Of a DNA stretch of 64,000 nucleotides, positions 46,921-55,642 are shown one piece after another. Origin of the DNA: Bacteroidota bacterium (lineage in GTDB: Bacteria; Bacteroidota; Bacteroidia; Bacteroidales; JAADJA01); contig JAHLKX010000003.1 in NCBI GenBank assembly GCA_020444515.1, forward strand, positions 124,001 to 188,000. Direction: 5' to 3'. A program made the translations under genes and the position numbers. Below the pieces are notes generated by a model that was given only the letters and a program-made list of their open reading frames with translations, was not told the DNA's origin and did no database searches. The number at the start of each line of letters is the position of its first letter. Position 1 is the first letter of the stretch.

Positions 46921-47666
46921 AATTCAGATTTTTTCATGATGTAAAAAAAATAGCCATAATGATCGGCGTATATTTCCCTGAAATGGATCTCTTTCTGCAC
47001 ATATTCAATCATTTCCAGAGCTTCAGTGTTGCCACTATATTTTTCTCGTAACTTCTTCAAACGAGCATTGAGCGGGTGGTATAAATGTGTCCACCAATCT
47101 TCTTCTGGCAAAGGAAAATAATGTACCAATTCAAAGCCTGATTCCCGTATTATTTTTAAACTTTCCTGAATGCTTTTCATGCCGGGGTATTCCTTATTCC
47201 AAAATTCCTTCAATTCCGAAGGCCGATTCACGCTGTCTGTCCAGGATATTTCGCTCACAACCAGATAACCATTCTTTTTAAGTAACGGCTTACAGCTCAT
47301 GATCCCTTTTTTAAATCCGGCAATATAAATGGCCCCTTCTGACCAAATCAGATCAAAAGACTGATCCGGAAAATCCAAAAATAATAAATCACCACGAACC
47401 GGCTTGATAACATTTGATAGATGCTCTTTCTGTGCCTGCTGACTCAAAACATCAAGATAGGGTTGATGCTTATCCAGGGCAATAATATGGCCTCCCAATA
47501 GTTTTGCAAGGGCAATCGTTTGAGAACCAGTCCCACATCCCAAATCAAGTATGTGAGGAACATCCGGTAAATTTGTTACCATGGAAACAGCTTTGCTGGT
47601 AGATGCATGGCTACCGGGTCCCTGCCTTGGTAGATCATTGAATATTTCAAAAAATAATTGGTCCAA
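46917..47666 (-). CDS. Class I SAM-dependent methyltransferase
   Basis: A 249-residue methyltransferase with the SAM-binding motif I ILDLGCGTGSQT (near residue 39), an acidic motif II (IIALDKHQPY), and PDQSFDLIWSEGAIY. The closing half resembles SAM methyltransferases acting on small molecules, with a long helical linker before DHYGYFFYIMKK. The substrate is unknown. The start is a TTG at 47666; no upstream ATG fits. It is co-transcribed with yccF. Confidence 0.82.
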   Translation of the reverse strand: MDQLFFEIFNDLPRQGPGSHASTSKAVSMVTNLPDVPHILDLGCGTGSQTIALAKLLGGHIIALDKHQPYLDVLSQQAQKEHLSNVIKPVRGDLLFLDFPDQSFDLIWSEGAIYIAGFKKGIMSCKPLLKKNGYLVVSEISWTDSVNRPSELKEFWNKEYPGMKSIQESLKIIRESGFELVHYFPLPEEDWWTHLYHPLNARLKKLREKYSGNTEALEMIEYVQKEIHFREIYADHYGYFFYIMKKSEL

Positions 47667-47717
47667 AATTTCTAAATTATCATATTTAGCAGTAAATATA
47701 ATTCTGTTAATTTCATT

Positions 47718-48524
47718 CTATCTGTATTGAATATCGTCAGGATCAATGTGATATTGATCATACCTGGTCAAATTATTAACCCGAATGATTTCAGCAAGTT
47801 GATGGGTATATTCTCCGCTCATTTCAGAATATCGATCCAAAAGTGGGATCAGTTTAAATACATTGGCTGTATTCATCCGATACTTTCTGAATTCAGTATA
47901 CGGCCCCGTGGCGATTATCTTAAAATAACCCTCAATGGATTCAAAAATATTATCATATTTCCTAAGGTATACAGGGGTACCATCACGCAAACCATTGGCT
48001 GCTAATCTTGGTTCTTCCTTATCAAAAGACCAGACCCCGAACAAATTACAAGCTTCAGTATAAAATCGTGAAGTGCCCCACGCACTTTCAACAGCTGCTT
48101 GAGCCAGAACAATACTTGTTGGATGTGGAAACAATTTTTCCTGGAGTTCTTTCAAATTATCGGTCTGATATTGAATAAAAAGACTATCAATGAGAACCCG
48201 TTCACGGTTTTTCAATTCAGAGCTGTCTTTCAGCGCAATCAACTCAACCTTTTCCAGTGTTTGCATCAAATTGTAACGAACAATCAGGATGGAGGGTAAG
48301 ACCATGTTTACAAAAGTTTCTTTGCGCTGTTCAATATCCAGAACACCCAAAGGTACAGGTTGTGTATAAACAATTGCATCTACCAGGGTATCATCAATTG
48401 ACCTGATATCTTCAGGGATCGCTGCATCAACATACTGAATTTTTAATGTAGGTTCCTTATGATGGCAAGCTGATAAAAAAGTAAAAAACAGCAGGATGGA
48501 AAAATATTTCACCGTTTTTCCCAT
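47718..48524 (-). CDS. Bax-like glucosaminidase-domain lipoprotein
   Basis: A 268-residue protein with a lipobox (FLSAC, Cys20 from the chosen ATG). The C-terminal half resembles the E. coli Bax protein and the GH73-type glucosaminidase domain: SIVLAQAAVESAWGTSRFYTEACNLFGVW (catalytic Glu in AVESAWG, near residue 150), then YDNIFESIEGYFK. It would cleave the glycan chain of peptidoglycan from the outer membrane. In-frame ATGs at 48551 and 48548 give a longer N-terminus, but the later start yields a standard signal. It is 51 bases upstream of the methyltransferase on the same strand. Confidence 0.85.
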   Translation of the reverse strand: MGKTVKYFSILLFFTFLSACHHKEPTLKIQYVDAAIPEDIRSIDDTLVDAIVYTQPVPLGVLDIEQRKETFVNMVLPSILIVRYNLMQTLEKVELIALKDSSELKNRERVLIDSLFIQYQTDNLKELQEKLFPHPTSIVLAQAAVESAWGTSRFYTEACNLFGVWSFDKEEPRLAANGLRDGTPVYLRKYDNIFESIEGYFKIIATGPYTEFRKYRMNTANVFKLIPLLDRYSEMSGEYTHQLAEIIRVNNLTRYDQYHIDPDDIQYR

Positions 48525-48579
48525 AAATGATAATTGATCGTTTAACATCATTTTAGAAGCTTGAGCCAGATAAGAATAA

Positions 48580-49104
48580 TTATTTCAATTTTTTGAAATC
48601 GTCCCATTCATTGTTTTCGATTTTGGCATTGAGATAGGACTGTGGATCATCCACATTGCTGCGGTTACCACATTGATACATTTCCGTTAAAGGTTCTGCC
48701 TCCACCACCATTTCCATCAGTTCAGCACTGTTGGGTGCCGACGACAATTTACTGTACTCATCATAGGTCAGCTTCAGGAAAGCCACATTTTCATTTATTC
48801 CCCTGTTGTCAAGTAAAAAGTCATTGCTTAGGTGGGTGGGATAGGTATAATTCCCACCAATTACCAGGTCTCTGGGATCGGGATAACTCACCACTGCCGT
48901 ATGATCTTCATTCAATATTACAGGAACATTAAAAAAATAGTCACCATTTGTTCGATAGATGATAAGGGGTGGGCCAGGTTGGCCAATTGAATTTGAGCCC
49001 ATCATTTGTGATCCTTCCGATTGGTTAGATTTCTTAGTACCGGAACAATTTATCATCATAAATGCAAGGAATATCCCGGTAAATAAAATCTTTATTTTTT
49101 GCAT
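48580..49104 (-). CDS. Hypothetical lipoprotein
   Basis: A 174-residue protein with a lipoprotein signal (hydrophobic FTGIFLAFMMINC, Cys near residue 20). A Ser/Met-rich linker (GSQMMGSNSIGQPGPPL) leads to a beta-rich domain with IIYRTNGDYFFNVPVILNEDHTAVVSYP and MYQCGNRSNVDDP. The pattern is a conserved Bacteroidota type, but no function is known to me. The longer frame to 49140 is rejected because the extra residues precede the signal peptide. Confidence 0.7.
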   Translation of the reverse strand: MQKIKILFTGIFLAFMMINCSGTKKSNQSEGSQMMGSNSIGQPGPPLIIYRTNGDYFFNVPVILNEDHTAVVSYPDPRDLVIGGNYTYPTHLSNDFLLDNRGINENVAFLKLTYDEYSKLSSAPNSAELMEMVVEAEPLTEMYQCGNRSNVDDPQSYLNAKIENNEWDDFKKLK

Positions 49105-49239
49105 ATTATTCAAATTTGAATCGGCGGTAAATTTATACATTTAAATAGACTTTTGGAAATGGGTGTTCGATTGCTGATTTACGTTCCATTTACAATTGTA
49201 AAAAAATGTTAAAGGCATTAATCCGGCTATCATAATTGA

Positions 49240-49247
49240 TACATTTG
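49240..49247 (+). promoter_or_regulatory. Predicted -7 element of the DUF1573 gene
   Basis: TACATTTG, 37 bases before the ATG at 49285. Confidence 0.5.
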
Positions 49248-49284
49248 TTCACTCAACAAATTGAAACACTTAAATTTCTTAGAT

Positions 49285-49815
49285 ATGAAAAAATCCTTGT
49301 TTACCATAGTAATTGCCTTATTTGCTGTATTTTCATTGAGTGCACAGGTTTCATCTGAAAAAAGTCAACAGGAACGTAAACCGACACCAGCAGAAAAAAT
49401 CAAGATGGACCAGGAAAGACAACAAAGTGGCAATCCTGATCCCAATGCACCTGAAATTAATTTTGATAAGCTGGTTCATAATTATGGTGAAATTGAACAA
49501 AACGGCGATGGAAAATGTGAATTCAAATTTACCAACAATGGAAAAGAGCCCCTGATCCTAAGTAATGTTCGTTCATCTTGCGGCTGCACGGTACCACAAT
49601 GGCCGCGTCAGCCCATTCTCCCGGGTGAGTCGGAAACCATAAAGGTGAAGTATGACACCAAAAGGATTGGCATCATCAACAAAAGCATTCATGTATATTC
49701 CAATGCCAAAACATCACCGGTAACCTTAAAGATCAAGGGTAAAGTACTGGCAGAGGGAGAATCAAAACTACCCGAAAAAAATATGGATACTGACGGATCT
49801 CCAACGAACAAATAA
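49285..49815 (+). CDS. DUF1573 exported protein
   Basis: A 176-residue protein with a signal peptide (MKKSLFTIVIALFAVFSLSAQ). After a charged linker, the mature part has a DUF1573 immunoglobulin-like fold: FDKLVHNYGEIEQNGDGKCEFKFTNNG, then SNVRSSCGCTVPQWP with paired cysteines (near residue 102). It then has LPGESETIKVKYDTKRIG. The family is common in Bacteroidota and is exported; the role is unknown. A TTG at 49261 gives 8 extra residues that break the signal. A hairpin terminator follows. Confidence 0.88.
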   Translation: MKKSLFTIVIALFAVFSLSAQVSSEKSQQERKPTPAEKIKMDQERQQSGNPDPNAPEINFDKLVHNYGEIEQNGDGKCEFKFTNNGKEPLILSNVRSSCGCTVPQWPRQPILPGESETIKVKYDTKRIGIINKSIHVYSNAKTSPVTLKIKGKVLAEGESKLPEKNMDTDGSPTNK

Positions 49816-49835
49816 AGGACTTAATATAAAAGTAA

Positions 49836-49868
49836 AAAATCCCGACTGAAACTCAGCCGGGATTTTTT
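49836..49868 (+). terminator. Terminator after the DUF1573 gene
   Basis: AAATCCCG pairs with CGGGATTT around a second short stem (CTGA/TCAG), followed by a T-run. Confidence 0.75.
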
Positions 49869-49906
49869 ATTTAATCAATAGGGCAAGGAAATACTAAAGA
49901 TTTATA

Positions 49907-49914
49907 TAAATTTG
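49907..49914 (+). promoter_or_regulatory. Predicted -7 element of the aminotransferase gene
   Basis: TAAATTTG, 37 bases before the ATG at 49952. Confidence 0.5.
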
Positions 49915-49951
49915 CCACAATCTGTTAATCTTATAACAAAACATAAAGAAG

Positions 49952-51151
49952 ATGCCATCAATATCAGAAAAAGGCCGGATGATGCCGGCATCACCTATCC
50001 GAAAACTGGTACCTTATGCCGAAGCAGCAAAAGGTCGCGGAATGAAGGTCTATCACCTCAACATTGGTCAACCCGATATTGAAACACCGGAAGTCGCATT
50101 GAATGCAATCCGTAATTTTGATCAAAAAGTAGTAGCATACAGCCATTCGGCTGGGATTTTGACCTACCGTAAAAAACTGGTTGACTATTATAAAAAATAT
50201 GATATCCATATCACACCCGACGACATCATCATCGGAGCCGGTGCTTCAGAGGCCATTTTATTTGCCATGAACTCGTGTATGGATCCCGGTGATGAAGTGA
50301 TCATACCCGAACCATTTTATGCCAATTATAACGGGTTTGCCATTAATTCCGGTGTAAAAGTTGTTCCCATTCCGTCCAGTATTGAAACCGGTTTTGCATT
50401 GCCTCCCATCCATGAGTTTGAAAAAGCGATTACCCCGAAAACCAAAGCGATCATAATTTGCAATCCCAACAATCCAACAGGATATCTTTATTCAAAAGAG
50501 GAATTAGAAGTTCTTCGGGAAATTGTTTTGAAATATGATCTTTTTCTCTTCGCAGATGAAGTATACCGTGAATTCTGCTATGATGGTAAAAAACACCACT
50601 CGGTGATGCATCTGAGCGGATTGGATCAGCATGTAGTCCTCATCGATTCCGTATCGAAACGATACAGTGCATGTGGAGTCCGCATCGGTGCAATGATCTC
50701 AAAAAATAAAGAGCTGATGGCCACTGCCATCAAATTTGCACAGGCCAGGTTAAGCCCACCAAGTTTTGGACAGGTTGCTGCCGAAGCTGCCATTGACACC
50801 CCGGATTCCTATTTCGACAAGGTAATGAAAGAATACCTTACGCGAAGGAATGTGGTAGTGGAATCCATCAATCAAATGGATGGGGCATACTGTCCCAATC
50901 CTTCTGGCGCCTTTTACGTCGTTGCTAAATTACCCATTGATGATTCGGATAAATTTTGTCAATGGTTACTGGAAGATTTTAATTTCGAAAAAGAAACGGT
51001 CATGCTGGCTCCTGCAACCGGTTTTTATGCTACCAAAGGCAAAGGATTGAACGAGGTAAGGATCAGTTATGTGCTGAATGTGGAAGATTTGAAACGAGCC
51101 ATGCAATGCCTTGATGAGGCTTTAAAGGTCTATCCTGGAAGGCAGATTTAA
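49952..51151 (+). CDS. Pyridoxal-phosphate aminotransferase, class I/II
   Basis: A 399-residue fold-type I aminotransferase, probably acting on aspartate or related amino acids. The N-terminal loop has LNIGQPDIETPEVALNA. The cofactor-binding region has GASEAI, ICNPNNPTGYLYS (near residue 170) and DEVYREF. The Schiff-base lysine is in SVSKRYSACGVRIG (near 234). Length is normal for the AspC/AspB family. The family has broad specificity, so the exact substrate is open. It has its own promoter and a bidirectional terminator. Confidence 0.9.
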   Translation: MPSISEKGRMMPASPIRKLVPYAEAAKGRGMKVYHLNIGQPDIETPEVALNAIRNFDQKVVAYSHSAGILTYRKKLVDYYKKYDIHITPDDIIIGAGASEAILFAMNSCMDPGDEVIIPEPFYANYNGFAINSGVKVVPIPSSIETGFALPPIHEFEKAITPKTKAIIICNPNNPTGYLYSKEELEVLREIVLKYDLFLFADEVYREFCYDGKKHHSVMHLSGLDQHVVLIDSVSKRYSACGVRIGAMISKNKELMATAIKFAQARLSPPSFGQVAAEAAIDTPDSYFDKVMKEYLTRRNVVVESINQMDGAYCPNPSGAFYVVAKLPIDDSDKFCQWLLEDFNFEKETVMLAPATGFYATKGKGLNEVRISYVLNVEDLKRAMQCLDEALKVYPGRQI

Positions 51152-51163
51152 ATTAGCAGAAAC

Positions 51164-51194
51164 AAAAAAGCTGGTCTGATGGACCAGCTTTTTT
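51164..51194. terminator. Bidirectional terminator between aminotransferase and RRM genes
   Basis: AAAAAAGCTGGTC (51164-51176) pairs with GACCAGCTTTTTT (51182-51194), a 13-base perfect stem between convergent genes. Confidence 0.85.
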
Positions 51195-51216
51195 ATTGGA
51201 TTTTTGTATGCTTCTA

Positions 51217-51510
51217 TTAATATTGTTGATTTCGTCTACCTCCAAAACTGGATTTTCTTTTATCATCACCTTTTGGTTGTGATTTTTTAACAACAATGCG
51301 ACTGTTCTCAAACTCACAATCATTAAGTTCACTGATTGCTTTGTATCCTTCCTCGTCGTTTTTCATTTCAACGAAGCCATAGCGTTTGGATTCACCGGTT
51401 TCCCGGTCCATGATTACTTTAGCGGAAATTACTTCACCGTAATCACTAAATAATGTGTGTAAGTCATCCCCTGAGGTAGATGGACTTAACTTTGCAACAA
51501 AAATGTTCAT
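51217..51510 (-). CDS. RRM-domain RNA-binding protein
   Basis: A 97-residue protein with a single RNA-recognition motif. RNP2 is NIFVAKL (residues 2-8) and RNP1 is KRYGFVEM (near residue 42). The rest of the fold follows, with a C-terminal basic, Gly-rich tail (KSSFGGRRNQQY). Such single-RRM proteins are abundant in Bacteroidota and bind AU-rich RNA. A leader of about 85 bases precedes the ATG. Confidence 0.92.
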   Translation of the reverse strand: MNIFVAKLSPSTSGDDLHTLFSDYGEVISAKVIMDRETGESKRYGFVEMKNDEEGYKAISELNDCEFENSRIVVKKSQPKGDDKRKSSFGGRRNQQY

Positions 51511-51598
51511 AGAAAAAAATTTAAAAATTAATGATAATTAACGGATAAACTGGCCAGCATAACAACAATAGGTGATATGCACGGAGCCTATTCATATA

Positions 51599-51606
51599 CA
51601 AAAGTA
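51599..51606 (-). promoter_or_regulatory. Predicted -7 element of the RRM gene
   Basis: The minus strand reads TACTTTTG. It implies a leader of about 80-85 bases before the ATG at 51510, in which no strong hairpin was seen. Confidence 0.45.
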
Positions 51607-51793
51607 AAACTTTTTCTTTTCAATTCAGAATTATTTTAAATAATAATTACCCGAAAATGATTCATTATTAAAAGCTTAGGCAATTGCATTTAGATGTTTA
51701 TAAGAAATAAACTTCAGCATTCGGAAAAATTTGTGATCTATAAAAGCTGAAAAACAGGCAGGAAAAAAAGCTTTCGGATGGGTTGAATTAAAT

Positions 51794-52555
51794 TTATGAA
51801 ACATTGAAGGGATTGACATACTTCCCCCTTTTTTGTTTTAATATGAGTGCAAAAAAGGGCATATCCTCAACAATATACCTGCGCCATAATCGACGGGGCT
51901 CTTTAACCAAACGATAAAGCCATTCGATAGCCAGTTTTTGCATAATCACAGGAGCCCGTTTTACCTTTTCAGCTTCAAAATCAATGGTAGCCCCAATGGC
52001 CAGGTATATCTTAATATTTTCCAGTTTTTGTTTGTATTTATAAATCCATTTCTCCTGTTTGGGTGCACCGACCCCTACCACCAACACATTGGCAGGGGAA
52101 TTATTGAGCATATTAATGATCTTTTGGCACTCCTCCTCATTCTTTTCAAATCCAAAACTCGGCGAATAGGCGCCAACAACTATATCCCTTCCTACCTTTT
52201 CGTTGATTTTTTGCATGGCTATATCAGCAACCCCCGGAGCAGCACCCAAAAGGAATATGCGCATATCCGGATTATCCTTATGATAAGTGTAAAATGATGG
52301 CAGAAATCCCGATCCGGTTATAACTTCTTTCACTGGTGTTCCCAGAAATTTCATTGCCATCTTAACAATCTGGCTATCAACCGTTACATAGTCAGCCTTC
52401 TGATAGATTTGATAAAACTCTTTATCTCGCTGAAGTTTCATCAGGTGATCAACGTTGGGTGTGATCAACACGCCCTCGGTAAATTGTTCCAGCAATTCTT
52501 GTTTGGTTATATTATCAACCAGTATATTGAGTATCCTCAGTCGTTCTTTCTCCAT
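51794..52555 (-). CDS. WecG/TagA/CpsF-family glycosyltransferase
   Basis: A 253-residue GT26-type enzyme that would add a sugar (typically N-acetylmannosamine(uronic acid)) to a lipid-linked intermediate of a surface polymer. The family motifs are present: TPNVDHLMKLQ (near residue 32), TVDSQIVKMA (near 58), TGSGFLP and VGVGAPKQEKWI (near 155). A basic amphipathic C-terminus (EWLYRLVKEPRRLWRRY) is where related enzymes bind the membrane. The ATG at 52555 is preferred over a TTG at 52591, which lies within the promoter. No other polymer synthesis genes are adjacent. Confidence 0.9.
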   Translation of the reverse strand: MEKERLRILNILVDNITKQELLEQFTEGVLITPNVDHLMKLQRDKEFYQIYQKADYVTVDSQIVKMAMKFLGTPVKEVITGSGFLPSFYTYHKDNPDMRIFLLGAAPGVADIAMQKINEKVGRDIVVGAYSPSFGFEKNEEECQKIINMLNNSPANVLVVGVGAPKQEKWIYKYKQKLENIKIYLAIGATIDFEAEKVKRAPVIMQKLAIEWLYRLVKEPRRLWRRYIVEDMPFFALILKQKRGKYVNPFNVS

Positions 52556-52588
52556 GATTATTTCCGAATATTCTTGCTTACAAATTAA

Positions 52589-52596
52589 CAAAAATA
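52589..52596 (-). promoter_or_regulatory. Predicted -7 element of the WecG-like gene
   Basis: The minus strand reads TATTTTTG, 33 bases before the ATG at 52555, and overlaps the alternative TTG start. Confidence 0.5.
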
Positions 52597-52653
52597 TCTA
52601 TCTTAATTATTATGTGAAATTTATTAATTTTCATTCGTTTTATCTTTAATTTC

Positions 52654-52661
52654 TATTTTTG
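52654..52661 (+). promoter_or_regulatory. Predicted -7 element of the methyltransferase/EamA operon
   Basis: TATTTTTG, 27 bases before the ATG at 52689. Confidence 0.5.
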
Positions 52662-52688
52662 TTTCAGATTTAATTTGAATTCATCCAG

Positions 52689-53432
52689 ATGGCACTTCTT
52701 CACTCATTTGAAAAAAGCGGTAATACCCTATTCAAATACCGCGGTCAAATACCGGTCTTCCTATTCATATTGGTTGTTCCGGTACTCTATTTTACGGATA
52801 CATCCTGGATGAACCAAAATGCTTATAATACCCTGGTGCTGTTGTCAATTGCGATCAGCCTGACTGGATTCATCATCCGCTCCATCGCAATCGGAACAAC
52901 ACCCAAAGGTACGTCTGGCAGAAATACCGAAGAACAGGTGGCGGAGGTATTGAACCAAACCGGTATTTATTCCATGATAAGGCATCCGCTCTACCTTGGC
53001 AATTACCTGATGTGGATCGGTATCGTTGTATTCACTTTTAATATTTATTTCGTCATTATTGTATCCCTGGCATTCTGGCTGTATTATGAAAGAATCATGT
53101 TTGCCGAAGAACGATTTCTCGAACGCAAGTTTGGCCAGGATTACATGGACTGGTCATTAAAAGTACCGGCATTTATTCCCTCTACTAAAAATCATATCAA
53201 AGGTAAAATACCTTTTTCCATCATTACGGTGCTCAGGAGAGAATATTCAGGTGTCCTGGCAACCGTTTTTAGTTTTGCCTTTGTGGATCACCTGCGTTAT
53301 TTTTTTCACACCCATGAATTTGACCCCTACCGCATTAGTTCCTATGCATTGCTTGCCGCCCTCATTATCACATTGATCCTAAGAACTCTGAAACATCACA
53401 CAAAACTGTTGAGTGAATCAGGTCGATCATAA
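52689..53432 (+). CDS. Isoprenylcysteine-type membrane methyltransferase
   Basis: A 247-residue membrane protein with about five helices. The SAM-binding signature of the ICMT/PEMT superfamily is present: GIYSMIRHPLYLGNYLMWIG (near residue 100), then YYERIMFAEERFLERKFGQDYMDW (near 140). Members methylate lipids or modified proteins. The related Leptospira LmtA methylates lipid A 1-phosphate, and KGTSGRNTEEQV looks compatible, but that substrate is only a possibility. It is followed after 17 bases by an EamA transporter and then the saccharopine dehydrogenase-like gene. Confidence 0.75.
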   Translation: MALLHSFEKSGNTLFKYRGQIPVFLFILVVPVLYFTDTSWMNQNAYNTLVLLSIAISLTGFIIRSIAIGTTPKGTSGRNTEEQVAEVLNQTGIYSMIRHPLYLGNYLMWIGIVVFTFNIYFVIIVSLAFWLYYERIMFAEERFLERKFGQDYMDWSLKVPAFIPSTKNHIKGKIPFSIITVLRREYSGVLATVFSFAFVDHLRYFFHTHEFDPYRISSYALLAALIITLILRTLKHHTKLLSESGRS

Positions 53433-53449
53433 ATTAAAAATAAGCCTCC

Positions 53450-54352
53450 TTGAAATCACATCCCCTCTATCCATATCTAGCCGCCGTTTTATCGATGCTG
53501 TTGTGGGGCATGTCATTTGTCTGGACCGCGGTATTACTTGAATACTATGCACCTGTCACCATTATTTTTCTCCGGCTGAGCATTTCTACCTTGTTTATGT
53601 TTATCATTCTGAAAATAACAGGGAGTTTCCAACAAATTAAGCCCAGGGATTATAGGCTTTTTTTGCTATCAGCGCTATTCAATCCCTTTTTTTATTTTTT
53701 GGGAGAAAACTACGGTGTTAAACTTACTACTCCTACGATCAGTGCAGTTTTGATAGCAACCATTCCACTATTTGCACCCATTGCTGCATGGATTGTTTTA
53801 AAGGAACGGCTGAGTAGGTTAAACATCATTGGCTTTGTCATTTCATTTGCAGGGATATTGATCATGCTGTTGAATCGAGACCTGCATTTTGAATCCAGCC
53901 CACTCGGTTCAGCAGCATTGATGTTTGCTGTATTCAGTGCCGTTATTTATTCCATTATGCTCAAAAAACTGAGTGATCGTTATGCACCCTTTTTTATCAT
54001 TGCGGTTCAAAATTTACTGGGAATGATTTACTTCTTACCGTTGTTTTTAATATTCGAATTTCAGCATTTCATATCCATCGCACCCACCATAGAGGTGATA
54101 TCATCCTTTTTTGCCCTTGCCATTTTGTGTTCATCGCTGGCATTTGTATTTTTCACCATCGCCATGCGTGAGATCGGTGTGGCCAAGGCCAATGTCTTTA
54201 CAAATCTCATTCCGGTATTTACAGGAATTTTCTCTTATTTTGTAATTGATGAGCGACTGGGAAAACAAAAGATATTTGGCATCATCATCGTAGTGGCCGG
54301 ATTGTTTTTTGCCCAATTAGGAAGATACAGATCATTAAAAAAATTAAAATAA
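53450..54352 (+). CDS. EamA/DMT-superfamily transporter
   Basis: A 300-residue membrane protein with ten helices in two EamA repeats (about residues 10-140 and 150-290). The usual motifs are present: LLWGMSFVWTAVLLEY near the start and PVFTGIFSYFVIDERLGKQKIFGIIIV near the end. Such carriers export amino acids or other metabolites. The start is a TTG at 53450; no ATG fits before the first helix. It is followed after 7 bases by the saccharopine dehydrogenase-like gene. Confidence 0.85.
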   Translation: MKSHPLYPYLAAVLSMLLWGMSFVWTAVLLEYYAPVTIIFLRLSISTLFMFIILKITGSFQQIKPRDYRLFLLSALFNPFFYFLGENYGVKLTTPTISAVLIATIPLFAPIAAWIVLKERLSRLNIIGFVISFAGILIMLLNRDLHFESSPLGSAALMFAVFSAVIYSIMLKKLSDRYAPFFIIAVQNLLGMIYFLPLFLIFEFQHFISIAPTIEVISSFFALAILCSSLAFVFFTIAMREIGVAKANVFTNLIPVFTGIFSYFVIDERLGKQKIFGIIIVVAGLFFAQLGRYRSLKKLK

Positions 54353-54359
54353 CGATCCT

Positions 54360-55526
54360 ATGAAAATCATTGTTTTAGGAGGTGGGCTCGTTGGCGGCCC
54401 CATGGCCCTTGACCTTGCCAAAGATCCCGATAAAAATGTGACGGTGGCCGACAGGAACCTAAAAGTGCTTTCCAAATTCAAATTGGCTTCAGGCATTCAG
54501 ACTGTCGAAGCAGATTTGAACGATCATCAAACCCTTCAAAAACTCATAAGCGATTTTGATATGGTATTGAGCGCTGTGCCTGGATTTATGGGTTATAAAA
54601 CATTGAAAACCGTGATTGAAACTGGTAAGAATGTGATCGATATTGCTTTTTTCCCTGAAGATCTCTTTACCCTTGATGCCCTGGCAAAAGAAAATGGGGT
54701 AATTGCTATATCCGATATGGGAGTAGCTCCCGGTATGAGCAATGTTTTGATTGGATATGCTGATCATCAACTGGATGAAACCGACAAAGCCATCATTTAT
54801 GTAGGGGGATTGCCAAAAATCAGACAATGGCCCTATGAATACAAAGCTGTTTTTTCACCAGCAGATGTCATTGAAGAATACACCCGGCCAGCCCGCTATA
54901 TTAAAGATGGAAAAGAGGTAGTAATGCCGGCCCTATCGGAACCGGAGTTGATGAATTTTGAAGGCATCGGTACGCTTGAGGCTTTTAATAGTGATGGTTT
55001 ACGAAGTTTGGCAAAAACCATTAAAGGGAAATATATGATCGAGAAAACCCTGCGTTATCCTGGTCACATTGAGTTAATGAGAATACTAAGAGAAACCGGT
55101 TTTTTTGATACAAAAAAAATTGAGATCGATGGCAAGGCTATCAGCCCCCTTGACTTTACGTCTCAATTATTGTTTCCAAAATGGCAGTTGGAAGAGGGAG
55201 ATGAAGACATCACGATCATGAAAGTTATTATTGAAGGTAGAAAAGGAAGTGGTATTAAACGATATGAATACGATTTGCTGGATCACTATGATCAACATAC
55301 CGGCATTCATTCTATGGCAAGAACTACGGGATATACGGCAACAATGGCATTGAGGATGGTTGCAGAAGGATTGTATACCGTTAAAGGTGTCTCTGCTCCG
55401 GAAATGATCGGGCGGGATCAAAAGTGCGTCGACTTCTTATTAAATGGCCTTCGTCAAAGAGGAGTAATATACCACGAAAATATCAAAAATATCAGCAACA
55501 ATAATAACATGAAACCGTTAACTTAA
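54360..55526 (+). CDS. Saccharopine dehydrogenase-like NAD(P)-binding protein
   Basis: A 388-residue cytoplasmic enzyme. It begins with a Rossmann dinucleotide motif VLGGGLVGGPMALDLA (residues 5-20, GxGxxGxxxA-like), followed by the saccharopine dehydrogenase fold with GVAPGMSNVLIGYAD (near 125). A second domain with TTGYTATMALRM (near 330) completes it. The family acts in lysine catabolism and related reactions, but no partner lysine genes are adjacent, so the reaction is not assigned. It shares an operon with the EamA transporter. Confidence 0.85.
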   Translation: MKIIVLGGGLVGGPMALDLAKDPDKNVTVADRNLKVLSKFKLASGIQTVEADLNDHQTLQKLISDFDMVLSAVPGFMGYKTLKTVIETGKNVIDIAFFPEDLFTLDALAKENGVIAISDMGVAPGMSNVLIGYADHQLDETDKAIIYVGGLPKIRQWPYEYKAVFSPADVIEEYTRPARYIKDGKEVVMPALSEPELMNFEGIGTLEAFNSDGLRSLAKTIKGKYMIEKTLRYPGHIELMRILRETGFFDTKKIEIDGKAISPLDFTSQLLFPKWQLEEGDEDITIMKVIIEGRKGSGIKRYEYDLLDHYDQHTGIHSMARTTGYTATMALRMVAEGLYTVKGVSAPEMIGRDQKCVDFLLNGLRQRGVIYHENIKNISNNNNMKPLT

Positions 55527-55576
55527 TTATACCGACCGGATACTGATTGTACCTTGACACCATTGAAAAATTGGAT

Positions 55577-55584
55577 TAACTTTG
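55577..55584 (+). promoter_or_regulatory. Predicted -7 element of the GWxTD gene
   Basis: TAACTTTG, 8 bases before a possible ATG at 55592 and about 59 before the preferred ATG at 55643. Confidence 0.5.
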
Positions 55585-55642
55585 TTTACTTATGAATCTG
55601 AATATGCACATGTTAAACAACAACAACATAATACCATTGATA

